Source: an uncultured Bacteroidales bacterium (lineage in GTDB: Bacteria > Bacteroidota > Bacteroidia > Bacteroidales > Bacteroidaceae). From it: a stretch of 64,000 bases of DNA. Shown piece after piece: positions 34,613 to 42,209 of this stretch (the stretch's first letter is position 1; each line of letters begins with the position of its first letter). Under the pieces are notes generated by a model. It worked only from the letters and a program-made list of their open reading frames with translations. It was not told the origin of the DNA and searched no databases. Where the stretch lies: NCBI GenBank assembly GCA_902778265.1, contig CACYXI010000001.1, positions 186,001 to 250,000 on the forward strand, in the 5' to 3' direction. The position numbers and the translations under genes are program-made.

Positions 34613-35266
34613 TTATGAATTAGATATCTTATCGCAGGTTGCGTCGCCGCCTTCAATAAAAGCGGACGACAGGTTACCTCTTTGGTGATATACATCCAGG
34701 GCACGATTAATCAATATCAAGGTTTCTTCGTTACTTGTTGCAGTATCATCATATTCATTAAGTATACGAAAAAGAGGCTCAAGACCATAGTCACTCCATG
34801 CGTCAGAACCATCAGGAAGTTTTGTCCAATCGTAGAAACCAATTCTATAAAGAAATTCACTGCAATCACTGAAATTTGTCATATCGCCATCCTTTCCCAA
34901 CACATCATTAAACTCCTCCTCCGAAAAAGAATCCGCAAAATCATCATAGGGAAAATAACCCGAATGGCCGGCAAAATCCGTTGTCGCGCTCAGCAAAAGT
35001 GTGTTTCTCGCAATAATAGCAAACCAATCCCTCACAACATTAGGAATACGTGCGAACTCGCCCATCTGCTGAAACCTTTTCAAAAGGTTATGATATTGCT
35101 CGGCGGGTATCAACGTTCCCCAACTCATCACTTTAACACCGTGAGCTTTATCACTAATGAAGTTTTGGAGAACATCATAATGTGTGAAGTTCTCGTACAT
35201 TTCGTCAAGCAGCTCTGACTCAGCAATGAGACGCGCCTGATTTTCTGTTAGCACAAACGTTTTCAT
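34613..35266 (-). CDS. Late protein with LTENQAR N-terminal motif
   Basis: ATG 35266 is preferred; the frame extends slightly further upstream. A 217-residue acidic protein beginning MKTFVLTENQARLIAES, nearly the same as the gene at 12929. Middle region: 'VMSWGTLIPAEQYHNLLKRFQQMGEFARIPNVVRDWFAIIARN'. Its start codon overlaps the upstream gene's stop (ATGA). The terminase starts 3 bases after it. A role linked to packaging or head assembly is suggested by position only. Confidence 0.55.
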   Translation of the reverse strand: MKTFVLTENQARLIAESELLDEMYENFTHYDVLQNFISDKAHGVKVMSWGTLIPAEQYHNLLKRFQQMGEFARIPNVVRDWFAIIARNTLLLSATTDFAGHSGYFPYDDFADSFSEEEFNDVLGKDGDMTNFSDCSEFLYRIGFYDWTKLPDGSDAWSDYGLEPLFRILNEYDDTATSNEETLILINRALDVYHQRGNLSSAFIEGGDATCDKISNS

Positions 35267-35553
35267 AATACACAAATCAATACACCAAGGCCGATACCCC
35301 CTGCGTCACAAACAAGGTCCTTAACCTCTACAGAATGCGTGTCGGGTAAGAAATAATCAAACACTTCCTTCAGAATACCGAATGCGACACCCGCAACGGC
35401 ACCCCAAACCCAACAATTAGTAAATGTTCCCACAAGGGCAACAATAAGCGCAATGGATTCTATGTGCAGAAGCCCATCAACACCGATTAGTTTTAACATT
35501 GATTGGTAGCACTTCTCCAAGAAGCATAAGACCTTATAAATGAACATTTTCAT
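35263..35553 (-). CDS. Small membrane protein, VanZ/YfiM-like
   Basis: A 96-residue protein with two hydrophobic stretches around 'HIESIALIVALVGTF' and 'GAVAGVAFGILKEVFDYFLPDTHSVEVKDLVCDAGGIGLGVLI'. The pattern S-I..HF-like start, G..KE..D, D...D..G...G matches VanZ/YfiM-type small membrane proteins. First gene downstream of a late-type element; possibly a lysis-phase membrane protein. Confidence 0.5.
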   Translation of the reverse strand: MKMFIYKVLCFLEKCYQSMLKLIGVDGLLHIESIALIVALVGTFTNCWVWGAVAGVAFGILKEVFDYFLPDTHSVEVKDLVCDAGGIGLGVLICVL

Positions 35554-35579
35554 AACAAAACACAACTTTTTTATATATT

Positions 35580-35589
35580 ATAAATAGTT
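35580..35589 (-). promoter_or_regulatory. ACTATTTAT late-type promoter element (terminase operon)
   Basis: Minus strand AACTATTTAT followed by AATATATAA, 26 bases from the start at 35553; divergent from the polymerase promoter. Confidence 0.65.
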
Positions 35590-35605
35590 TTTCAGAAAAA
35601 ATGCA

Positions 35606-35613
35606 TATCTTTG
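35606..35613 (+). promoter_or_regulatory. Host-type -7 element (TATCTTTG) before DNA polymerase
   Basis: TATCTTTG, 52 bases upstream of ATG 35666; the -33 box is degenerate. Confidence 0.6.
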
Positions 35614-35665
35614 TGCCAACAAATGCCCCAAGCGATTTGGAGCACTAACCTTTAATATATTATAT

Positions 35666-38221
35666 ATGGAAGAGAACAAAGTACAACCCAATGTTGGCAT
35701 AAGTGAATTTCTTGAAGGTAGAGACCCACAGGAGAGAATCGTAAATCTCTCATACAAATACAAAGATGACTATATCACGGTAATCTATCGTGACGAGCAA
35801 GACAGAAAATGTCTTTCCCAACAGCCTTTTTATCCATTTCTTTGGGCAACAAGAGATGCATGCCTGAGACTCTGCAATGGCGATAGGACTGAGGTTAAGA
35901 AACTCATGACACAATTCGGCATAAAGTGCCGTGCTTTGGACTATAAGGACACCAAGGGTAATATCTGCGAAAAGATGCTCAATGGATACTTGTTCATCTT
36001 TGAAGCACAGAACCCAATGGCATATAGTGATTTTCTGCGCTTTTTCAAAAAGGCGGGGAATCCTGTTTATGGAGAAAAAGACAAGAACGGCAACGAGAAA
36101 AAGAGAGATGCCGCCCTTGAAAGGCAATACATGGTGGCAACACCACAGGAACAATACCTAATAAGAACAGGAAAACGCTTCTTTAAGGGATACGAAGATT
36201 ATGACGACCTGCTTCGCTGTACATTTGACTTGGAAACAGAAGGTCTTGATGCCAATCGTCATAGAATTATCTCTATTGGTATTCGTTTCAACCGCCCCGT
36301 AACATACAAAAATGTCACCAAAGAGTTTTCCAAGGTCTTGGAATTAGAGGGGAATACCGAGGACGAGAAGAATCGCTCGGAATTGCGCATGATAGATACG
36401 ATGCTTCGTATATTATACACATTCAAACCCGATGTAATTACAGGACACAACTCAGAAAACTTTGACTGGAATTTCATCATAAAAAGATGTACCATACTTG
36501 GATTGCCCTTGGAAGAACTTTCAAAACGTTATTTTGACGGGGAATCCATTAGAAAGGATAGCAGAGAGGCAATACTTAAACTCGGAGGTGAGGTAGAAAA
36601 GTTTCAAAGAACAATTGTTCCAAACATTACCGTAACCGACTCCCTTCATGCGGTACGAAGGGCACAGGCAACAGACAGTAGTTTCAAGAAGGCAGACCTT
36701 AAGTATGCAACCCAATATCTGAAATTGGGTAAGAAAAACCGCGTATATGTACCCGGCAGCGACATCGCCAAGATATCCGATGATTATGAAGAACATTACG
36801 CCTTCAATAATGAAGATGGATATTGGTATGTCTATGACCCCATAAAGGGCTCAGATTCCACAACATACACAAAAGAAAACTCCAAAGCATTCAAGATGAC
36901 AACAAGGAAAAACCTGCTTGAAGGTTTTACCTTAGTCAGTGGTCATTATATTGTGCAGCGCTATCTTGAAGATGATATTTGGGAATGCGACAAGGTTGAA
37001 TATGCATTGAATGGCACTGACTTTATGCTTACCAAGATAATACCCATTCCATATCAGAAAGTGGTAACTATGGGAACCGCAGGCTTATGGAAGGCAATTA
37101 TGTTGGCATGGAGCTACGAACAGAACCTTGCAATCCCCAAGGCGGAAAACACGGGGGCATTTACAGGCGGACTATCTCGCCTTTTAAGGGTTGGGTTCGT
37201 AAAAGATGTTGTAAAACTCGACTATAACTCCCTTTACCCTTCTATTATCCTTACATGGGGAATCAGCGATGAAACCGACCTTAAGGGAAGCATGCTTTCA
37301 ATGTTGGAATATGTCCTTACTACCCGAGAAAAACACAAGAACTTAAAGAAAGCCGCCGGTAAGATTGTTGACGAGTACGAGGCCGAGATGAATAACGGAA
37401 AAATCCTAACCGAAGAGGAGCGAGAGGAATATAGCAAGGCGGGCAGGGACTTCAAGATTGAAGATAATAGGCAAGCTTCGGTAAAGAAACTTGGAAACTC
37501 CTTTTTCGGTTCATATGGCTCTAATAACGGGAGTGTTTTCCCATGGAAATCGCCCACTTGTGCCGAGAGAACGACGTGTACGGGTAGAATGGCCCTTCGC
37601 CTAATGATTAGTCATTTCAAGAATCTTGGATATGAGCCCATCGTTGGCGACTCATTTACCGAAGACACCCCAGTTTTTATTCGTTATACTAAAACTGGCG
37701 AGATTGATATTAAACCGATATCAGAACTTATTAATGAGGATGCAATTGAAATTGACGCTCTCGGTAGGGAATATGATTATAGTCCCAAGAATTACCAAGT
37801 GCTCTGTCGTAGCGGATGGGTAAGCCCCTCTTATATCTATCGTCATAAGACCGACAAAGACATTTATGAAATTGCCGATGGGGATATGAGGATAGAAGTT
37901 ACCGAAGACCACTCCTTATTCGATTCTAAACAGAAGAAAATTAAACCATCTGCAGTGAATGGAGATACAGAGCTTGAATATTTCACTAATAACAAAGTAT
38001 TCAAAGAGAGTAAAATACTAACTTGCGACGCACGGATGGCAGACTATTATGCAAAAGAACTTGCAGATGGCAAAATAGACCGGGTACCGAAATGGTTCCT
38101 TAATCGTGCTGAAGAGGGCAAGAAGTTTTATGCCGCCTTCATTGAAAATCAACGTGATGATGTCGAATATTCCAAGACCTGTCTTGCAGGGTTACAATTT
38201 TTGAAATTTTGCTCTAAATAA
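35666..38221 (+). CDS. DNA polymerase family B, N-terminal part fused to split-intein N half
   Basis: An 851-residue product. Exonuclease motifs: 'FDLETEGLD' (~187) and 'GHNSENFDW' (~258). Polymerase motif A 'DYNSLYPSII' (~520) and motif B 'KKLGNSFFGSYG' (~608). Motif C should be GDTDS/G, but after Gly661-Asp662 the sequence turns into an intein starting at Ser663. So this ORF supplies exonuclease, palm A and B and the first catalytic Asp; the rest of the active site is encoded 1.7 kb downstream. Replicative function depends on trans-splicing with the product starting at 39966. Confidence 0.9.
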   Translation: MEENKVQPNVGISEFLEGRDPQERIVNLSYKYKDDYITVIYRDEQDRKCLSQQPFYPFLWATRDACLRLCNGDRTEVKKLMTQFGIKCRALDYKDTKGNICEKMLNGYLFIFEAQNPMAYSDFLRFFKKAGNPVYGEKDKNGNEKKRDAALERQYMVATPQEQYLIRTGKRFFKGYEDYDDLLRCTFDLETEGLDANRHRIISIGIRFNRPVTYKNVTKEFSKVLELEGNTEDEKNRSELRMIDTMLRILYTFKPDVITGHNSENFDWNFIIKRCTILGLPLEELSKRYFDGESIRKDSREAILKLGGEVEKFQRTIVPNITVTDSLHAVRRAQATDSSFKKADLKYATQYLKLGKKNRVYVPGSDIAKISDDYEEHYAFNNEDGYWYVYDPIKGSDSTTYTKENSKAFKMTTRKNLLEGFTLVSGHYIVQRYLEDDIWECDKVEYALNGTDFMLTKIIPIPYQKVVTMGTAGLWKAIMLAWSYEQNLAIPKAENTGAFTGGLSRLLRVGFVKDVVKLDYNSLYPSIILTWGISDETDLKGSMLSMLEYVLTTREKHKNLKKAAGKIVDEYEAEMNNGKILTEEEREEYSKAGRDFKIEDNRQASVKKLGNSFFGSYGSNNGSVFPWKSPTCAERTTCTGRMALRLMISHFKNLGYEPIVGDSFTEDTPVFIRYTKTGEIDIKPISELINEDAIEIDALGREYDYSPKNYQVLCRSGWVSPSYIYRHKTDKDIYEIADGDMRIEVTEDHSLFDSKQKKIKPSAVNGDTELEYFTNNKVFKESKILTCDARMADYYAKELADGKIDRVPKWFLNRAEEGKKFYAAFIENQRDDVEYSKTCLAGLQFLKFCSK
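37652..38221 (+). other. Split-intein N half (IntN) at the polymerase motif C site
   Basis: Residues 663-851 of the ORF. Block A 'SFTEDTPVFIRY' with Ser1 as nucleophile; block B 'VTEDHSLFD' with the conserved T-x-x-H spacing. The C-terminal ~90 residues ('IDRVPKWFLNRAEEG', then 'CLAGLQFL') look like a remnant of an intein endonuclease region. The insertion site GD/TDG is a known polymerase intein site (the 'pol-c' position). The ORF ends with TAA before any block F/G, so the intein is split. Confidence 0.85.
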
Positions 38222-38243
38222 AATTGCTTTTTTGGTATTATTA

Positions 38244-38253
38244 GACTATTTAT
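38244..38253 (+). promoter_or_regulatory. ACTATTTAT late-type element before the homing endonuclease
   Basis: GACTATTTAT followed by ATATAAAAAAG, 18 bases from ATG 38272. Suggests the endonuclease is expressed late and separately from the polymerase. Confidence 0.65.
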
Positions 38254-38271
38254 ATATAAAAAAGAAAAATT

Positions 38272-39933
38272 ATGCCGAAAAAACAAACATTAGAGCAACT
38301 GCTAAAAATGGCGAAAGAAATACATGGTGATAAGTATGACTATTCGTTGATTACTGAATACCATGGGGCGGATTACAAATATCCGATTATTTGCCCCGAG
38401 CATGGTGTATTCTATAAATCCCTTTCAAAACATGTCTATTCGAAACAGGGCTGTCCGACATGTGCTAAACGATTCAGGTATAATACAGAAACATTTATTC
38501 GCACAGCACAGAAATTGCCACATTGTAAAAACTATTCTTTTGAAAAAACAGAGTATGTAAATAATAAAACAAAAATCATTGTTACGTGTAAAGAACATGG
38601 CGATTTTCTTATCGCCCCCGGTCACCTATTAAGTGGAGAGGGGTGCCCAACTTGTCGGTATATTAAGTCATCTGCAGGGATACGGCGTTCTATAGACGAA
38701 ATAAAAGAAATAGCCACGAGTGTTCATAAGTCAAAATATGACTACAGCCTAATAACAGACTACAAAAACGATAGAGTTAAATACCCAATAATTTGTCCCG
38801 AGCACGGCGTTTTTTATCAAACCATGAACAACCACATAAAAGGCAGACAGGGCTGCCCAATCTGTGGTCGAGAAAAATGTGGTTTGTCACGACGAATAAC
38901 ATTCGAGGAATGGTCTGAGATGGCAAAGAGCGTTCATAATGATTTTTATACCTATCATAAAGAAGATTATATCGACAATTCATCTAAGACGCGAATTACT
39001 TGCCCCAAACATGGTGATTTTTGGCAATTGGCGAGCAATCACACTTGGTTAAAACAAGGATGTCCCAAATGTGGACACACGATATCATCAGCAGAAGATG
39101 AGATTGCAGCCTATATAAAATCCCTTGGCTTTGAAATTGAAACGAGAAAGAGAATAACAGGAAGGACGGAGGTGGATATTTACGTCCCCTCACAGCATTT
39201 TGCTATTGAATATGATGGGCTGTATTGGCATTCTGAACTAATGAAGACGAGGGGTTTTCATTTAAAAAAGACTAAAACCGTAGAAAGTTTGGGGGTGCGG
39301 CTTTTTCATATATTCGAGGACGAATGGCTTGAAAAGACCGAGATTGTAAAATCAATGATAAAAAACCAATTGGGTATAACAGGCAACAGAATCTTTGCAA
39401 GAAAATGTCAATTGAAGGAAATAGACACTCCAGCAGCAAGAAAGTTTTTAACTGAAAACCATCTTCAGGGATATTGCCCGTCTGGTGTCCGAATTGGTCT
39501 GTTTTATAACGATGAATTAGTCGCCGTTATGACTTTTGGCAAATCAAGGCATTTTATTGGTAGTGGGAAATATCAGATTGAATTGCTACGATACGCGACC
39601 AAAATAAACACCCTTGTGACCGGCGGTGCGAGTAAAATGTTTAAATATTATGTGAGAACCTATAACCCCCAAAGCATTGTCTCTTATGCAGACAGAAGAT
39701 GGTCCGATGGTCACCTATACACGACTTTGGGGTTTGAGAAGTATAATGAGTCGAAGCCAAATTACTATTATATACGGAGGCATAAAAGAATTTATCGCTT
39801 TAATATGCGAAAAAGTATCCTTGTCAAGAAGTTTGGGTGCCCGCCCGATATGACGGAAAGGGAATTCTGTTATAAAAACAAATATTATCGCATATACGAT
39901 TGTGGTTGCTTATGCTATTGTTGGAAACAATAA
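38272..39933 (+). CDS. Free-standing Vsr-like homing endonuclease with zinc-finger repeats
   Basis: A 553-residue protein. Four N-terminal DUF723-type repeats of about 55-65 residues each read 'HGDKYDYS...ICPEHGVF......H....GCPTC', each with Cys/His zinc ligands, probably for DNA binding. From ~270 there is a Vsr-like nuclease domain: 'SSAEDEIAAYIKSLGFEIE', 'EVDIYVPSQHFAIEYDGLYWH' and 'VRLFHIFEDEWL'. A ~170-residue C-terminal domain ends Cys-rich. It sits between the halves of the split polymerase, the arrangement described as 'fractured genes' in phage metagenomes. It probably cleaves the uninterrupted polymerase gene and spreads the whole cassette. Confidence 0.85.
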   Translation: MPKKQTLEQLLKMAKEIHGDKYDYSLITEYHGADYKYPIICPEHGVFYKSLSKHVYSKQGCPTCAKRFRYNTETFIRTAQKLPHCKNYSFEKTEYVNNKTKIIVTCKEHGDFLIAPGHLLSGEGCPTCRYIKSSAGIRRSIDEIKEIATSVHKSKYDYSLITDYKNDRVKYPIICPEHGVFYQTMNNHIKGRQGCPICGREKCGLSRRITFEEWSEMAKSVHNDFYTYHKEDYIDNSSKTRITCPKHGDFWQLASNHTWLKQGCPKCGHTISSAEDEIAAYIKSLGFEIETRKRITGRTEVDIYVPSQHFAIEYDGLYWHSELMKTRGFHLKKTKTVESLGVRLFHIFEDEWLEKTEIVKSMIKNQLGITGNRIFARKCQLKEIDTPAARKFLTENHLQGYCPSGVRIGLFYNDELVAVMTFGKSRHFIGSGKYQIELLRYATKINTLVTGGASKMFKYYVRTYNPQSIVSYADRRWSDGHLYTTLGFEKYNESKPNYYYIRRHKRIYRFNMRKSILVKKFGCPPDMTEREFCYKNKYYRIYDCGCLCYCWKQ

Positions 39934-39942
39934 AATTTTGAT

Positions 39943-39950
39943 TATCTTTG
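39943..39950 (+). promoter_or_regulatory. Host-type -7 element (TATCTTTG) before the polymerase C-terminal part
   Basis: TATCTTTG, 15 bases upstream of ATG 39966; the second polymerase half therefore appears to have its own early promoter, like the first half. Confidence 0.65.
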
Positions 39951-39965
39951 TAAAAATTTTCTTAT

Positions 39966-41870
39966 ATGGTAACTATTAAAAACAAAGGAAGAACGTCCGC
40001 GTATGTTTACGACATTTCCCTCGATGGAACGGTAGTCAATGCCCTTGGCATGAGTGTCGCAAGCAACACGGACGGCTAAATGGTTTCAACTTTAAACTAC
40101 CCAAAGAATCCGAGTATCGTTATACAAAGGAAAAACCTTATATCGGAAAAGGATTAAGTCGGGAGACAAAAGAAGGAAAAGCCTACGTCGGCTTTGAAGC
40201 TGATGTCGCAGAGTTTAATGATACTTTTATGCGCGATTTCAACTATGCCCCAATGGCAGTAAACAAGATGGGGCTTGGCATAAAGAAAATCTGTGCCGCC
40301 TGAGAGTAATTTCAGGGCAATAACCTCTCTAATTGCTGGAAACCCCAAAACGAGCAAGTAGATACGACTTTAACATAGTAATATAGTTAAAGAAGATTGG
40401 GTAACGCCAATTTAAACGTAAAAACTCTATTTGTGGGGCAATCAACTAAAAGCAGCCAAGTGTCCTAAAGGACAAAGGTTCAACGACTATTCCGAAAGGA
40501 AGTACACTGAAAAGTGGAAATGGGAGGCTCCCGAAAGGGATGATGATATAGTCTTAAAGACGCGAATAGACAAAGGCGTTATATTTTGAGATGAAATCGT
40601 AGATGCAACTATTAACGTATCAAGGAAGAACTACTGTGATTTTTTCCCCGAGAAACCATACCCCGAGGATGTGAAACTTGTGGGCAATACCATCAAGTCA
40701 AAAAGGATATCTGCATACGTAGAGGCCTTTATTGACAGGGGCGTCCGTCTTCTTCTCCGAGGAAAGGGACAGGACTTCATTGAGGAGTATTATGACACCA
40801 TATCCAAGATATACAACTATCAGATTCCGCTTAAGGACATTGCGTCCAAGGCAAAGGTGAAGAAGACCGTTGATGATTATATCGCCGATTGTCAGACGCT
40901 TACCAAAGCAGGTAGGCCCAAGTCAAGACAGGCGTGGATGGAACTCGCAATCAATGCGGGTATCAACCCCGACCTTGGAGATACCTTATATTATATTAAT
41001 ACGGGAAAGGCCAAGTCTCAGTCCGACGTTAAGAAAGTAACGCACTACTATCAGATAAACGAAGATGGCACCAAACAAGATGTCATCACCAAGATAGAAA
41101 AGGCATATAAAGAATACAAGAAGGAACGCAAGGACAAAGGCAAAGAGCCCCTGCCTAAAGATGAGTTTATAGTAAGGAAATTCCCCACAGTGGTAAAGGA
41201 TGATGAGATTATCCTCAACGCACAGCTCCTTCCGAGGGAGATTGTGGAAGCAGAAGAAGATACGCCCTGTAACCTCACGATTGAATATAATGTTCCAAAG
41301 TACATAGAACAGTTCAATAAAAGGATTACGCCACTTCTTGTTTGTTTCAAAAAGGACATCCGAAATAAGATTCTCGTTACAAAACCTTCAGACCGACAGT
41401 ATTTCACTCAGGAAGAATGTGAACTTTCAAGCGGAGAACCCAACAGGAAAGGTGACCAAGATACCTACGAGCAGTTGATGACGATGGAAGACAAGGAAAT
41501 CGCCTTTTGGAAGGCCCACCCCGAATTTAAAATTCCCTACTTGAAAGAGTGTGGTATGGATTGGAATCAAATCCTTGATGATTACAACAAACGCAAGGAA
41601 GAAGAAATTCTCTACGGCGTTGATAAAGAACGCGAAAAGTTCAATAAGCTTGTTGAGGGCTTGTCCAAACAAGAGATTGAAGATATGCTTGACGGTGTTA
41701 TTCCTGACAGGATTTCCGCTGCAGCCGACCTTGATAACGAAACATTAAATTTTGTTTCCAAGACACACCCCGAGTTCGTATTTAGCTCAATCTACGACAT
41801 CCTTGAACAGGGGGATAAAACAAGTGACTACGACGAAGCTTCCTATGACATTGAAGAAGAGGAATATTAG
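39966..41870 (+). CDS. Split-intein C half plus DNA polymerase C-terminal part (interrupted)
   Basis: Codons 1-34 (39966-40067) encode IntC: block F 'VYDISLDGTVV' and block G '..SVASN', ending Asn, followed by extein Thr-Asp-Gly, which completes motif C as G-D/T-D-G. A TAA then follows at 40077. Eight bases after the start of the last Gly codon the polymerase frame resumes at GGT-TTC (GFNFKLPKES...). It runs to base 40281, where a group I intron interrupts, and continues from 40589 (..GI-DEIVDATINVSRKNY) to TAG 41870. Joining all parts gives a continuous polymerase C-terminus of ~495 residues. The total mature enzyme would be ~1,157 aa, longer than T4 gp43. Confidence 0.8.
40077..40081 (+). 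other. Five-base out-of-frame interruption TAAAT (candidate translational bypass site)
   Basis: GAC-GGC is followed by TAA-AT and then GGT-TTC. If a Gly-tRNA took off from GGC and landed on GGT, five bases would be skipped and the conserved T-D-G-F frame restored. The take-off codon is followed directly by a stop, as in the phage T4 gene 60 bypass. A -1 shift would also restore the frame but adds two residues. Confidence 0.5.
40282..40588 (+). ncRNA. Group I self-splicing intron in the polymerase gene (no ORF)
   Basis: The 5' exon ends GGCAT/ and pairs with intron GTGCC (P1, with the required U-G at the splice site). Adjacent intron ATCT pairs with 3' exon AGAT (P10). The intron ends in G at 40588. 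The core contains a GTTCAACGACTA block (P7 side) and 'GATATAGTCT' (partner), plus 'AATTGCTGGAAACC'. Removal joins ..GGC-ATA-GAT-GAA.. in frame (Gly-Ile-Asp-Glu). 307 bases, with no endonuclease gene inside. Splicing is inferred from structure. Confidence 0.9.
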
Positions 41871-41888
41871 TCAACGGAAGAAAAAAAG

Positions 41889-41918
41889 AAACCGCGGGAG
41901 AAATCCTGCGGTTTTCTT
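41889..41918. terminator. Bidirectional terminator of the shared family
   Basis: AAACCGCGGGA-GAAA-TCCTGCGGTTTTCTTT between convergent ends at 41870 (+) and 41919 (-). Confidence 0.82.
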
Positions 41919-42140
41919 TCAGATATAGAACACAAGCTCCCTTTCTACATTACAGGGGTCTGATGGTTTATTACCACCCCCTGATGGCTTCGGCGGATTA
42001 GGTGGTACAGGTGTTGGTTTTGTGCCGTCAATAGGATAACCATAAAGAAGTGGCTTATCCATAATGTTACCGGGGGTAACGTATTCATCACCCGTTAATG
42101 GCTCGCAGCCAATACATATTTCACATGCTTTACACGCCAT
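41919..42140 (-). CDS. Small Cys-rich/Pro-rich late protein
   Basis: A 73-residue protein. The start is taken at ATG 42140, because a longer in-frame start would lie inside the promoter element. It begins MACKACEICIGCEPLTG, with CxxC-type pairs that may bind zinc or iron-sulphur. A Pro/Gly-rich linker follows (PTPVPPNPPKPSGGG). Its leader is only a few bases if the late element is the promoter. Function unknown. Confidence 0.5.
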   Translation of the reverse strand: MACKACEICIGCEPLTGDEYVTPGNIMDKPLLYGYPIDGTKPTPVPPNPPKPSGGGNKPSDPCNVERELVFYI

Positions 42141-42147
42141 AACAATA

Positions 42148-42157
42148 ATAAATAGTT
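42148..42157 (-). promoter_or_regulatory. ACTATTTAT late-type element
   Basis: Minus strand AACTATTTAT, only 7 bases before the ATG at 42140, the closest spacing of all sites. Confidence 0.55.
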
Positions 42158-42167
42158 TCAACTACAG

Positions 42168-42193
42168 TTTGTCGTAAAAATAGGCTATCTTTT
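42168..42193 (+). promoter_or_regulatory. Degenerate host-type promoter
   Basis: TTTG at 42168 and TATCTTTT at 42186; spacer of 14 bases is short and the -7 box lacks the final G. Weak candidate for the gene at 42210. Confidence 0.3.
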
Positions 42194-42209
42194 AGACAAA
42201 ACGACGATT

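Noticed and set aside
40074..40090. Programmed -1 frameshift instead of bypass
   Set aside because: No X-XXY-YYZ slippery heptamer is present, and the product would duplicate Gly and insert Leu-Asn in the active-site motif. Kept as an alternative only.
40080..40140. Reinitiation at the ATG of TAAATGG after the IntC stop
   Set aside because: That frame (MVSTLNYPKN..) is not polymerase sequence and ends after about 22 codons.
8171..42157. T4-type late promoter TATAAATA
   Set aside because: ATAAATA appears only as the reverse complement of ACTATTTAT, pointing away from the genes it would need to serve.
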